Positions 18,387 to 27,166 of a stretch of DNA of 64,000 nt are shown one piece after another (position 1 is the stretch's first letter; each line of letters opens with the position of its first letter). Source of the DNA: Bacteroidia bacterium. Lineage in GTDB: Bacteria; Bacteroidota; Bacteroidia; Chitinophagales; UBA2359. The position numbers were made by a program, and so were the translations under genes. The notes beneath the pieces are model-generated. The model had not been told where the DNA came from and did no database searches. It saw only the letters and a list, made by a program, of their open reading frames with translations. Location: contig JAUHXA010000007.1 of NCBI GenBank assembly GCA_030427245.1, forward strand, positions 1 to 64,000, read 5' to 3'.

Positions 18387-18431
18387 CAAAGTTAGTGCAT
18401 TTCTCAATCATTACCAACTAAATTTTTAGTT
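18387..18431 (-). promoter_or_regulatory. Promoter and overlapping operator of DUF1573 copy 3
   Basis: On the minus strand the -7 box TAACTTTG covers 18394-18387. The palindrome AACTAAATTTTTAGTT at 18416-18431 ends 21 bases upstream, where the -33 element should be. A protein bound there would compete with or recruit the sigma factor. Confidence 0.6.
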
Positions 18432-18556
18432 TGTTTGAATTTTTTCAATAAAAAAACAAACAAATTGTTGTGAATAAGTGTATTGTGATGCAAAAAAAAT
18501 GCTCCAAACAATTTGATGTAAACAAATTCTTTGGTACTAATCCACGTATCACGTAC

Positions 18557-19561
18557 TTAAAGTGTCGCCATTTTTACAGCCAAATCTGCCAATCGGTTGG
18601 CATAGCCAGCTTCGTTGTCGTACCATCCAATGATTTTTACCAAGTCACCAATTACAATGGTCATAGGGGCATCGTAGATACAAGAATGGGGATTTCCTAC
18701 AATATCGCTTGAAACCAAGTATCCATCTGAATATTCCAAATAGCCCTTCAATTCACCATTTGCTGCTTTTTCGAATGCTGCATTGATTTCTTCAACACTC
18801 GCACTTTTCTCCAATACGCAAGTCATATCAGTCAATGAACCTGTAATAACAGGAACACGAGCAGCCATACCTGTCAATTTACCATCTACGGCAGGATAGA
18901 CTTTAGCTACGGCACTTGCAGCACCAGTAGAAGTAGGAACGATGTTTACGGCTGCAGCTCTTGCACGACGCAAATCGCTGTGAGGAGCATCTTGGATATT
19001 TTGGTCACCTGTATAAGCGTGAACAGTCGTGAAAGCACCTCTCACGATTCCAAAGTTTTCGTCCAATACTTTCACCATTTGAGACAAACAGTTGGTTGTA
19101 CAAGAGGCATTAGAAACGATTGTATCTTCTGCGGTCAATTCTTCTTCATTGATACCCAATACAATAGTTTTAACACCACCTTTACCAGGAGCAGAAATTA
19201 ATACTTTTTGGGCACCCGCCTCAATGTGTTTCGCAGCATCTTCTTTTTTGCGGAAAAAGCCTGTACATTCCAATACAATGTCAACTCCGAGTTCGTCCCA
19301 AGGAAGATTTGAAGGATTGCGATCTGCATACGCCTTCATGCGGTTGCCATCTATGGTGATGCTCTCGTCATCAGAAGTAACTGTACCACCAAATTTGCCG
19401 TGAGCTGTATCGTATTTGAACAAATGTGCTAAAGTAGCATTGTCTGTCAAGTCATTAATAGCCACGACTTCTACATTCGCATCTGCTTTTTGTAGCAATG
19501 CTCTAAGGGTCAATCGTCCAATTCGACCAAAACCGTTGATTGCAATTTTACAAGTTGCCAT
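18557..19561 (-). CDS. gap: Glyceraldehyde-3-phosphate dehydrogenase, type I
   Basis: The protein has 334 residues. It converts glyceraldehyde 3-phosphate to 1,3-bisphosphoglycerate in glycolysis and gluconeogenesis, in the cytoplasm. The NAD-binding start INGFGRIGR (8-16), the nucleophile Cys154 in SNASCTTNCL, and the C-terminal WYDNEAGYANR are all intact. The residues after strand two (AINDLTD) fit NAD rather than NADP preference. It is monocistronic, with a -7 box at 19607-19614. No other glycolytic gene is adjacent. Confidence 0.97.
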   Translation of the reverse strand: MATCKIAINGFGRIGRLTLRALLQKADANVEVVAINDLTDNATLAHLFKYDTAHGKFGGTVTSDDESITIDGNRMKAYADRNPSNLPWDELGVDIVLECTGFFRKKEDAAKHIEAGAQKVLISAPGKGGVKTIVLGINEEELTAEDTIVSNASCTTNCLSQMVKVLDENFGIVRGAFTTVHAYTGDQNIQDAPHSDLRRARAAAVNIVPTSTGAASAVAKVYPAVDGKLTGMAARVPVITGSLTDMTCVLEKSASVEEINAAFEKAANGELKGYLEYSDGYLVSSDIVGNPHSCIYDAPMTIVIGDLVKIIGWYDNEAGYANRLADLAVKMATL

Positions 19562-19606
19562 AGTCTTGAGATTCTATATTTATATTAGAAATAAAAATTA
19601 AGGTTG

Positions 19607-19614
19607 CAAAATTA
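19607..19614 (-). promoter_or_regulatory. -7 box of the gap gene
   Basis: The minus strand reads TAATTTTG, a perfect TAnnTTTG, 46 bases before the start codon. Several TTG triplets upstream could be the -33 element. Confidence 0.55.
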
Positions 19615-19724
19615 GCTATGTGAACCCTCAATAACAAGTAAAAACAAAAGTTTAATGATTAATTAACTCCAATGGGCTTCAAAAGAACTTTTTTTTAAGA
19701 AAAAATATTTTTTTGAGAAAATGA

Positions 19725-19754
19725 TTTGGAAATTTGAAAATAGCTGTATATTTG
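19725..19754 (+). promoter_or_regulatory. Promoter of the tRNA-Glu gene
   Basis: TTTG at 19725-19728 and TATATTTG at 19747-19754 are separated by 18 bases, close to the Bacteroidota -33/-7 consensus. The tRNA starts 40 bases downstream. The same TATATTTG box heads each of the four small-RNA units at 41.8-45.2 kb. Confidence 0.7.
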
Positions 19755-19793
19755 CCCCGCCTTAGTTAATAAGGCTTCTCTTTTGAGAAGAGT

Positions 19794-19868
19794 GGCCCGT
19801 TCGTCTAGGGGTTAGGACGCCAGATTTTCATTCTGGTAACACGGGTTCGATTCCCGTACGGGCTACCA
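19794..19868 (+). tRNA. tRNA-Glu (anticodon TTC)
   Basis: 75 bases with encoded CCA. The acceptor stem is GGCCCGT against ACGGGCT (G1-U72, usual for this tRNA in the phylum). The anticodon stem CCAGA/TCTGG holds the loop TTTTCAT with anticodon TTC. The T arm ACGGG-TTCGATT-CCCGT is standard. It has its own promoter upstream and terminator downstream. No other tRNA is nearby. Confidence 0.95.
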
Positions 19869-19880
19869 AAACTAATCAAC

Positions 19881-19914
19881 AAAACCCTGTAGGTCATAGA
19901 CTTGCAGGGTTTTT
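19881..19914 (+). terminator. Terminator of tRNA-Glu
   Basis: AAAACCCTG (19881-19889) pairs with CAGGGTTTT (19905-19913), followed by GTTTTTT. It begins 12 bases past the CCA end. Confidence 0.75.
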
Positions 19915-19964
19915 GTTTTTTAATGGCGAACGGAACACATAGCGAATCGTATTATTTTGAAGGA

Positions 19965-20819
19965 ATGAAAAAATCAATACAAACAAATCGAGGAGATTTC
20001 AATATTCGGATATACGGAAACGAAGGCAACTTTCCTTTGGTATTGCTCCACGGTTGGCCTCAAACAAGTTATTGCTGGCATCATTTGGCAGTTTACCTAA
20101 AAGTTGATTTTTACATCATTGCCCCCGATTTGAGAGGAATGGGGGATAGTAATCGGTCGCTAGACTTAAAGTTGTACGAAAAAGACGAAATGGCAAAAGA
20201 TATATTTGCCATAGTTGATGAATTGGGAGTTGAAAAATTTTATTTGGCAGGGCACGATTGGGGAGGAGCGATTGTTCAAGAGATGGCATTTATGTATCCC
20301 AATCGCATCTCAAAACTGATTGTACTCAATATGATCATCATCAACAATGCAATCGGTCAAGCGAAAGCATCCAAAATATTGGTCAAGGACTTATTCCGTT
20401 CCTCTTGGTATCAGTTTTTTATGAGTATCAAAGAGTTCCCAGAAGCATTGCTAAAAGGGAAAGAGGAGGTTTGGGTGCGTTTTTTCAGCAGAGGAATCAG
20501 CAATCCTATTCCAGAAGATGCCGTTGAAGAATACATACGCTGCTACAAAATTCCCCATAGCATCACCACGGCTGCTAATATTTATCGCACTATTCCCAAC
20601 GACCGAGCAAGGTGGAAAAAATATGAAACGCTAAGAGTCGAAATTCCCACCAATATTATTCATGGAATACTGGATCCTGTTATTATCAAAGAATACCTCA
20701 TCGGAATAGAAGAATCGTATGCAGATGTAAAGGTAACTCCTCTAAAAGGTGGACATTTTATTGTGGATGAACAGCCGAAGGAAGTTGCTAAAGCGATGAG
20801 GAGATTTTTGATTGAATAA
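19965..20819 (+). CDS. Alpha/beta hydrolase, epoxide-hydrolase-like
   Basis: The protein has 284 residues from the ATG at 19965. An in-frame ATG at 19923 and a TTG inside the tRNA terminator are less likely starts. The fold markers are LLHGWPQTSYCWHHL (oxyanion HGWP), DLRGMGDS, and GHDWGG, in which Asp replaces the usual Ser nucleophile as in epoxide hydrolases and haloalkane dehalogenases. The acid and His appear late (HGILDPV, GGHFIVDEQP). The substrate is unknown. It is followed 26 bases later by the kelch gene, possibly in one transcript. Confidence 0.85.
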   Translation: MKKSIQTNRGDFNIRIYGNEGNFPLVLLHGWPQTSYCWHHLAVYLKVDFYIIAPDLRGMGDSNRSLDLKLYEKDEMAKDIFAIVDELGVEKFYLAGHDWGGAIVQEMAFMYPNRISKLIVLNMIIINNAIGQAKASKILVKDLFRSSWYQFFMSIKEFPEALLKGKEEVWVRFFSRGISNPIPEDAVEEYIRCYKIPHSITTAANIYRTIPNDRARWKKYETLRVEIPTNIIHGILDPVIIKEYLIGIEESYADVKVTPLKGGHFIVDEQPKEVAKAMRRFLIE

Positions 20820-20845
20820 AGCAATAGTTAACAAAACCAGAAACA

Positions 20846-22168
20846 ATGAAACTTTTTTATCTCTTTCTATCCTTATTGTTTCTCCTTCAATCTTTCCTCG
20901 TTCAGGCCCAAACTTGGACTTCGGAACTCCTTACACCAATGCCCGAAAAAGTCAGCAACAATTCGGTCGCTGCTGCAACGGTCAATGGAGTGCCGTATGT
21001 CTATTCCTTTGGAGGCATTGACGACACCAAAATATATTCGGGCATTCACCTCAAAGGTTTTCGCTACAATGCCTTGACCAATAGCTGGAGTGAAACGCCT
21101 CCTTTGCCCGATGACACCAATCAAGGTGGCAAAATTGCAGCAGGAGCAAGTACAGTCAAAAACAAAATTTACATCATTGGAGGCTACCACGTTTTTGCGA
21201 ATGGCAGTGAGCGTTCTTCAGAAAAAGTACACATCTACGAACCCGAAAGCAATACTTTCTTAGCGGATGGTGCGCCGATTCCAAGAGCGATTGACGACCA
21301 TGTTCAGGCGGTTTGGCGAGACAGTTTGATATTTGTGGTGACGGGTTGGAGCAATACTACGAACTATCCCGATGTGCAAATTTACAACCCTGCTTTGGAT
21401 GAATGGACTTTGGGAACTTTCACACCCAACAATACGGAATACAAGGTTTTTGGAGCTTCGGGAACGATTGTAGGTGATACGCTTTATTATACAGGTGGCG
21501 CACGATTTGGAGCAAATTTTCCGCTGACCAATTTCTTGAGAAAAGGCTATATCAATCCCGATGACCCGACTGACATTACTTGGTCAAATGAGTCACAGGA
21601 TTTGTCGAAAGGTTATCGAATGGCTTCTATCACCTACAATGACAAGGCTTTGTGGCTGGGCGGTTCTGTCGTTTCCTACAACTACAATGGCATCGCCTAC
21701 AATGGAAGTGGTGGTGTCTCACCTCTTGGTCGAATCGTAACTTATGACCCTTCGGATGGTCAATTGTCCGAAAACCCCAATGCCATTTTACCTATTATGG
21801 ATTTGCGAGGCATCGCCCATATTGCGCCCAACCAATTTATTATTGCAGGGGGAATGGTCAAAAATCAAGCAGTAACGAATCAAACTTTGTTGGTTACCGA
21901 TGTTGATTTTACAAGTATTGAAGGCTTTTCTTCGTCTCTTTCCTTCAATATTTTTCCCAATCCTACCAGCGACTTTTTCGATATTGAAGGTTTGGAAACG
22001 GGAGTTTTTTCTGTTGAAATTTTTGATTTGAAGGGTACAAAGGTGTTGTCGAAGCAGCTTGTAAAAGGGGAGAGGATTGCAGTGGAGGATTTGCAAAATG
22101 GGGTTTATTGGGTGAGGGTTGAAGGAGAGGGAAAAGTTGGGTTTGAGAGAATTGTGGTGGTTAGGTAA
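20846..22168 (+). CDS. Secreted kelch-repeat protein with T9SS sorting domain
   Basis: The protein has 440 residues. The signal peptide MKLFYLFLSLLFLLQSFLVQ ends near AQ22. Kelch motifs (paired Gly with distal Trp or Tyr) recur from about 45 to 345: YSFGGIDD, KIYIIGGYHVF, TLYYTGGARFG, ALWLGGSVV, FIIAGGMV; six or so blades would make one propeller. The C-terminal 80 residues (FNIFPNPTSDFFDIEG onward) are a T9SS type A sorting domain. It is probably an outer-surface or released binding protein, perhaps for glycan or protein ligands; the ligand is not evident. Confidence 0.85.
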   Translation: MKLFYLFLSLLFLLQSFLVQAQTWTSELLTPMPEKVSNNSVAAATVNGVPYVYSFGGIDDTKIYSGIHLKGFRYNALTNSWSETPPLPDDTNQGGKIAAGASTVKNKIYIIGGYHVFANGSERSSEKVHIYEPESNTFLADGAPIPRAIDDHVQAVWRDSLIFVVTGWSNTTNYPDVQIYNPALDEWTLGTFTPNNTEYKVFGASGTIVGDTLYYTGGARFGANFPLTNFLRKGYINPDDPTDITWSNESQDLSKGYRMASITYNDKALWLGGSVVSYNYNGIAYNGSGGVSPLGRIVTYDPSDGQLSENPNAILPIMDLRGIAHIAPNQFIIAGGMVKNQAVTNQTLLVTDVDFTSIEGFSSSLSFNIFPNPTSDFFDIEGLETGVFSVEIFDLKGTKVLSKQLVKGERIAVEDLQNGVYWVRVEGEGKVGFERIVVVR

Positions 22169-22603
22169 AACTTCTTAAAAAAATAGTCCGGTCAAATGTG
22201 ATGGAATTTCGATTTATAATTCGGGGTTTTCAAAAACATTTGGCTATTAATGAAATTGGTGATTTTAACCCATAAGATTCTTACAGAATGACATAAAAGA
22301 GCCTGTTATATTGGAAATATCCTGTGGTTAACATACAGAAAGGTGATTTTTACTCAAATGTTTAAGGGCATTCAAAATCCCAAAAAAACACGAACTATTT
22401 TTTGGAAACCAATGAGCTTTGAACAGGCTATCCAATGAATATCAAAATATTATTCACCCTTCTAAAATTTCTTCCTCAATATCTCGTTGACAAACCTATA
22501 TCACCAATTGTCATTTTCCCGAAAAATTCCCAAACCAAAAAACCACTATATTTGTACTGGTTTTCTAAGATTTTAAAATTCATTCTTCACAAATGTTATT
22601 ATA
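22169..22603. other. Gene-free gap with -7 box for dsbD
   Basis: I see no credible gene in these 435 bases. TATATTTG at 22547-22554, 50 bases before the dsbD start, is a likely -7 box. AGCCTGT (22300-22306) and ACAGGCT (22423-22429) are a weak distant inverted pair. The AT-rich text around them might be a worn-out mobile element, but I cannot support that. Confidence 0.4.
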
Positions 22604-24514
22604 ATGAAAAAACTGTTTTTACTACTTTTTGCAGTACTGACCTTCAATGGTCTATCTGCTCAGATTTTAGACCCCGTATCGTGGTCTTTTGACAAAGTAC
22701 AATTGGACAATGGTGAGTACCAATTGAACTTCACTGCCCAAATGGAAGAAGGGTGGGTGATTTATTCGCAATTCATTGAAGAAGGTGGTCCTGTACCGAC
22801 CTCTTTTCAGTTTAATTCGATGGATGGAATTGAACTCATAGACCAACAACCACGAGAAATTGGCGATTACAAAAAAGAAGGTTTTGACCCGTTTTTTGAA
22901 ATGGACTTGGTGAAATACGGCAAAGAGGTCGTATTTCAGCAAATCGTTCGATTGGAGTCTGAGACTACGCCAATAGTTGGTTCTTTGCGGTTTATGACCT
23001 GCAATGACGAATCTTGTTTGCCTCCCAAAGAGGTAGATTTTGCCTTCAATGCTGCTCCGAGTACAGGTGGGACTTCAAAGGGAAGTACACCGTGGGGCAT
23101 TTTTATTGCAGGGTTTTTGGGTGGTTTGTTGGCATTGTTGACTCCTTGTGTATTCCCGATGATTCCATTGACGGTGAGTTTTTTCACCAAACAAAGCAAG
23201 ACCCGTGCAAAGGGAATTGCGAATGCCTTGATTTATGCCTTGTCCATCATTGTGATTTATGTCGGATTGGGATTTTTGGTGACGATTTTGTTTGGTCCTG
23301 CCATTCTACACAGTCTCTCGACTAATCCGTGGGTGAATCTGGGTTTCTTTGTGGTATTCATCCTGTTTGCCTTTTCTTTCTTTGGTTTTTACGAATTGCG
23401 TTTGCCGAACTGGTTGATTAATCAGTCCGACCAAGCGAGCGACAAAGGCGGTTTGTTGGGCATCTTTTTCATGGCGTTTACCCTTTCTTTGGTGTCTTTT
23501 TCTTGTACGGGACCGATTATCGGAACATTGCTCGTTGAAGCTGCGATTGGCGGAAGTGTCATTGGTCCTGTATTGGGTATGGCGGGTTTTGCGGTGGCAT
23601 TGGCTTTGCCTTTTGCAGTATTTGCCGCTTTCCCTGGATGGCTCAACTCTTTGCCTCGTTCGGGTGGATGGTTGAATACGGTGAAAGTTTTGCTGGGTTT
23701 CTTGGAAGTTGGATTGGCATTCAAATTTTTGTCGAATGCAGATTTGGTTCAACAGTGGGGACTTTTGAAGCGAGAAACTTTTTTGGCGATATGGTTCATA
23801 ACCGCCGCATTGATGGGTATTTACTTGCTCGGCAAAATCAAATTTCCACACGATAGCCCACTCAAAAAACTATCCTATTCGAGAATCGGAACAGCAGTTG
23901 CTTGTTTTGCATTTGCGGCTTATTTAGTGCCAGGAATGTTTTGTCAGCCTTTGAATTTGGTAAGTGGATTTCCGCCTCCAATTACTTACAGCTATCAGTG
24001 TGGCAATCAAGGAAGTCACTGTCCGCATGGTTTGGCGTGTGAGCACAGCTATGAGGAGGCTTTGGAGATTGCCAAACGAGAAAAGAAACCTTTGTTGTTG
24101 GACTTTACGGGCTGGGCTTGTGCCAATTGTAGAAAAATGGAGGAAACGGTTTGGAATCAAGCAGGCATTATCGAAAAACTGCGAGATGATTATGTGATTG
24201 CTTCGCTGTATGTCGATGAAAATTTGCCATTGCCTTATTCTGATCATTTTGAATATGAGGATAGCAAGGGAAATATTGTAAAAGTCGATGAAGTTGGGCA
24301 GAAATGGCAGCACTTTGAAGAAAGCTGCTTCAATAGAAATACACAGCCTTATTATGTTTTAATGGATACGGATGAGCAGTTGTTGAAGGCTGAGGGTAGA
24401 GGATTTACTTCAAAGGAAGATTTTCAAGCGTTTTTGGAATCGGGTTTGGAGAATTTTGAGAATGGGGTGATTGAAGGTGAAATGAACTGCAGAGAGAAGG
24501 TGGGGATGAAGTAA
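22604..24514 (+). CDS. dsbD: Thiol:disulfide interchange protein DsbD
   Basis: The protein has 636 residues and moves reducing power from cytoplasmic thioredoxin across the inner membrane to periplasmic proteins. Signal peptide to about residue 19; an N-terminal DsbD-alpha-like domain with Cys133 and Cys138 (MTCNDESC); about eight transmembrane helices from 165 to 450, with the channel cysteines Cys182 (TPCVFPM) and Cys301 (SCTGP); and a C-terminal thioredoxin-like domain with Cys506-Cys509 (CANC). The order alpha-beta-gamma is complete. A Cys-rich loop at 466-479 is an addition I cannot explain. It stands alone with a TATATTTG box upstream. Targets could include cytochrome c maturation factors. 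Confidence 0.93.
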   Translation: MKKLFLLLFAVLTFNGLSAQILDPVSWSFDKVQLDNGEYQLNFTAQMEEGWVIYSQFIEEGGPVPTSFQFNSMDGIELIDQQPREIGDYKKEGFDPFFEMDLVKYGKEVVFQQIVRLESETTPIVGSLRFMTCNDESCLPPKEVDFAFNAAPSTGGTSKGSTPWGIFIAGFLGGLLALLTPCVFPMIPLTVSFFTKQSKTRAKGIANALIYALSIIVIYVGLGFLVTILFGPAILHSLSTNPWVNLGFFVVFILFAFSFFGFYELRLPNWLINQSDQASDKGGLLGIFFMAFTLSLVSFSCTGPIIGTLLVEAAIGGSVIGPVLGMAGFAVALALPFAVFAAFPGWLNSLPRSGGWLNTVKVLLGFLEVGLAFKFLSNADLVQQWGLLKRETFLAIWFITAALMGIYLLGKIKFPHDSPLKKLSYSRIGTAVACFAFAAYLVPGMFCQPLNLVSGFPPPITYSYQCGNQGSHCPHGLACEHSYEEALEIAKREKKPLLLDFTGWACANCRKMEETVWNQAGIIEKLRDDYVIASLYVDENLPLPYSDHFEYEDSKGNIVKVDEVGQKWQHFEESCFNRNTQPYYVLMDTDEQLLKAEGRGFTSKEDFQAFLESGLENFENGVIEGEMNCREKVGMK

Positions 24515-24690
24515 GGAAATTAAAATTATACAGCACAAATCATACCTCAAAATCTTATTAGGAAGGTAGGGTAAGGGCATTAGGCAAATTCAAATTAAAA
24601 ACTCAAATACAAATTCAAACAATACTTTGTAAGCGAGCAAAGTAAATTGCAGAAATGCCTAATTTAATATTTTAGTTTGCATTATTGAGT

Positions 24691-25371
24691 TTAGTGCCAA
24701 ACAACAATATGCTTTTTCTCTACCTTCAATAAGCCTTCTTTTTTGAGTCGTTTCAATACATTGCGAGAGGTTTGAATAGATGTGCCGACAATTGCGGCAA
24801 TTTCGGAAGAAGAAAAACGAGGAATTCTACTGCTTTTGTCGTTCATTTGTTCACCTTTTTGTTGGGAAATGGATTGAAGCCATTGAAGGATTCGTTTATA
24901 GGCATCATCTCCTTTGATTTGGGAGTTTACCAACTGCTCTGCTTGCTTCAATCTTTGAGCATACAGTTCCATTAGCTGCAATTGTACCAACCAATTGTCT
25001 TTTATCAGTTCTTGCATGGCTTCAATGGGAATTTGACAAATCACCGCATCCTCCAATGCCTGTGCGTATTCACCCATATTGAAGGGAGTGACCAAAGATA
25101 ATTCTCCGAATAAGTCGCCTGCCCAAGCTATATTTTGAATAAACTCTCTACCATCCTCCGAACGCTTGCTTACCTTGACTCTTCCTGATTTCACCAAGTA
25201 AATCTTGTTGCCATTTTTGTAGGGATGATAGATGTATTCACCTTTGCGAAAAAGCTTGGGTTTGAGCGCTTTTTGTTGTTGGTCAAAAGGTAAAAATCGC
25301 AACAATCGCTCAAAGGTGATGCCTGTGATTCCGAGTGTATGATTGCGTCTATGAATTGATTGGGGGTTCAT
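24691..25371 (-). CDS. Crp/Fnr-family transcription regulator
   Basis: The protein has 226 residues from the ATG at 25371; starts at 25425 or 25431 would add about 20 residues. The N-terminal cyclic-nucleotide-binding barrel shows GEYIYHPYKNGNKIYLVKSG and GDLFGELSLV. The C-terminal winged helix has FSSSEIAAIVGTSIQTSRNVLKRLKKEGLL. The FGELS stretch resembles the phosphate-binding cassette of cAMP-type members, but the Arg that grips the phosphate is missing (LVTPFNM follows). There is no Fnr-type N-terminal Cys cluster. The ligand may therefore be something else. It is transcribed away from the helical paralogue gene. Confidence 0.88.
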   Translation of the reverse strand: MNPQSIHRRNHTLGITGITFERLLRFLPFDQQQKALKPKLFRKGEYIYHPYKNGNKIYLVKSGRVKVSKRSEDGREFIQNIAWAGDLFGELSLVTPFNMGEYAQALEDAVICQIPIEAMQELIKDNWLVQLQLMELYAQRLKQAEQLVNSQIKGDDAYKRILQWLQSISQQKGEQMNDKSSRIPRFSSSEIAAIVGTSIQTSRNVLKRLKKEGLLKVEKKHIVVWH

Positions 25372-25612
25372 ATTTTTGAAATTGTGAAATAAGTAAAATA
25401 TCTGTCTATTGAAATCCTGAAGCATAATCATGTCAGACTACTCATAGAGCACTGACGAAAGATATTGCTTATTTCGGACCGTTTGAAGAGTTTTTAATTG
25501 GAGCTATGATTCTATCAAAGCAAAAAAAATACTACTATTGAGTTTTACAGCACATTATGAAAAATCAGTTATTTTGAAATTGTGCTTTCACTACTAATAA
25601 TTATGCCTTATT

Positions 25613-27109
25613 ATGAGTGTTTCACAAAACCTTTTTGACCTAATTAAATCCTTGACCCCGCCTGAAAAACGCTACTTCAAGGTCTATGCCCAACGTCATG
25701 TGAAAGGCGAGGAAAACAACTACGTTCTGCTCTTTAATGCAATTGACAAACAAGATGTCTATGACGAAGCCAAACTTTTAAGAAAATTCAAAAAGAATAC
25801 TTTTTCCAAACATTTTTCTTCTGAAAAAAACTACCTCTATAAGCTGATTTTGAAGTCAATGAATGCTTATGACTTGGACAAATCCATTGAAGCAAAAATT
25901 CGAGAATTGATTGGTTTTGCTTCTTTTTTTCGCAAGAAACGGCTGTATCAGCAAGCTTTAAAGCAGTTGGATAAAGCTAAAAAAATGGCCATCAAATACG
26001 AGCGTTATTTTCAGTGGATTAATATTCTACATATCGAAACTACGGTTATAAATTATGCCCATGAATTGCAGAATCAAAAAAGATTGAAATCCAATCAAGC
26101 CGAGATGCATACTGCTTTTGAAAAAGCACGACTGTACAACGAATACAAACATTTGTTTGACGAAGTTTTTTGGCAAAACAACAAAGGCTTGTATGCCACG
26201 AATAATGAACAAACTGCTTATTATGAGCAAGTTCTTCAAAATCCTCTTCTCCGAAGCCGCTGCCCTCTCACCGATTTTAGGACTCAAAAGCTTTATTATC
26301 AAATTTTGCAAATCTGTTATGTGCAAACACATCAAACCCTCCTTAGCTATGAGTGCGCCCAAAAAATTGTGGAACTATATGAGTCACAATCTCATTTCAT
26401 GAAAAACGAGATGGACAACTACATTTCTATGCTCGGCAATGCGATTGTCAGTTGTTATTTGTTGGAAGACATGGAGGGTTTGCACCAAATCATCCAAAAA
26501 CTTCGAGCAGTTCCAACCCAAACTTTTAATCAAGAGGTAAAGGTTTTTGAAACTTCCTACAATGCAGAAATCGTTTATTATCAACGCCTAAATGACTATG
26601 ATAAGATTGGCGAGTTATTGGTAGTCATTGAACAAAAACTTAATAACTATCAAAACCGCATCAAACAACCTTCACTTTTGGTTTGGTATTACAATCTTGC
26701 AGGATTGTACTATACACTTAATCAATTTGATTCGGCATTGAAGTGGATAAACCGCTTTTTTGATTTGCATGAAGAAGGCGTAAGAGAAGACATTTTCAAC
26801 AAGGCTATTTTCCTGAATCTTATTTTGCATTGGAAGCTGGAAAATCACCGACTGCTCGAATCCCTCCTTCGCTCGGCTTCTTACTATATTCGCCAAAAAG
26901 ACCACACTTATTCTTTTGAAAAAGAAGTCTTGGCTGGCTTCAAAAAACTACTGAACCTTCCCCTTGAAGCAAAAAAAGAACGAGAGGATTTGTTTCAATC
27001 ACTCTACGACAACTTGCTAGCAATCAAAGACGAGGTAGAAAAACGTTTTTTGAAAAGCATGGTTATTCTTCAATGGTTGGAAGGACAGCTTATTCAGGGG
27101 CGCACTTGA
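25613..27109 (+). CDS. Large all-helical protein, paralogue of the gene at 38204
   Basis: The protein has 498 residues with no signal peptide. It starts LFDLIKSLTPPEKRYFKVYA and continues with regular amphipathic helices, with TPR-like pairs from about 110 to 420 (for example LYQQALKQLDKAKKMA and FDSALKWINRFFDLH). The gene at 38204-39709 encodes a clear paralogue of the same length; shared blocks are LIKSL, EKR-FFK-Y, NNYV-LF-AID, LILKSMN and E--IREL-G. The family is not one I can name. A scaffold or signalling role is plausible for a TPR-like cytoplasmic protein, but this is inference. Confidence 0.75.
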   Translation: MSVSQNLFDLIKSLTPPEKRYFKVYAQRHVKGEENNYVLLFNAIDKQDVYDEAKLLRKFKKNTFSKHFSSEKNYLYKLILKSMNAYDLDKSIEAKIRELIGFASFFRKKRLYQQALKQLDKAKKMAIKYERYFQWINILHIETTVINYAHELQNQKRLKSNQAEMHTAFEKARLYNEYKHLFDEVFWQNNKGLYATNNEQTAYYEQVLQNPLLRSRCPLTDFRTQKLYYQILQICYVQTHQTLLSYECAQKIVELYESQSHFMKNEMDNYISMLGNAIVSCYLLEDMEGLHQIIQKLRAVPTQTFNQEVKVFETSYNAEIVYYQRLNDYDKIGELLVVIEQKLNNYQNRIKQPSLLVWYYNLAGLYYTLNQFDSALKWINRFFDLHEEGVREDIFNKAIFLNLILHWKLENHRLLESLLRSASYYIRQKDHTYSFEKEVLAGFKKLLNLPLEAKKEREDLFQSLYDNLLAIKDEVEKRFLKSMVILQWLEGQLIQGRT

Positions 27110-27166
27110 GTACAATTGTTCTAAAATTGATGTTGTTGTCCGTGCGCATAAATAAAATGGAATCAT

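Noticed and set aside
22169-22603. Insertion-sequence remnant
   Set aside because: The inverted pair is only 7 bp and no transposase-like codons can be read.
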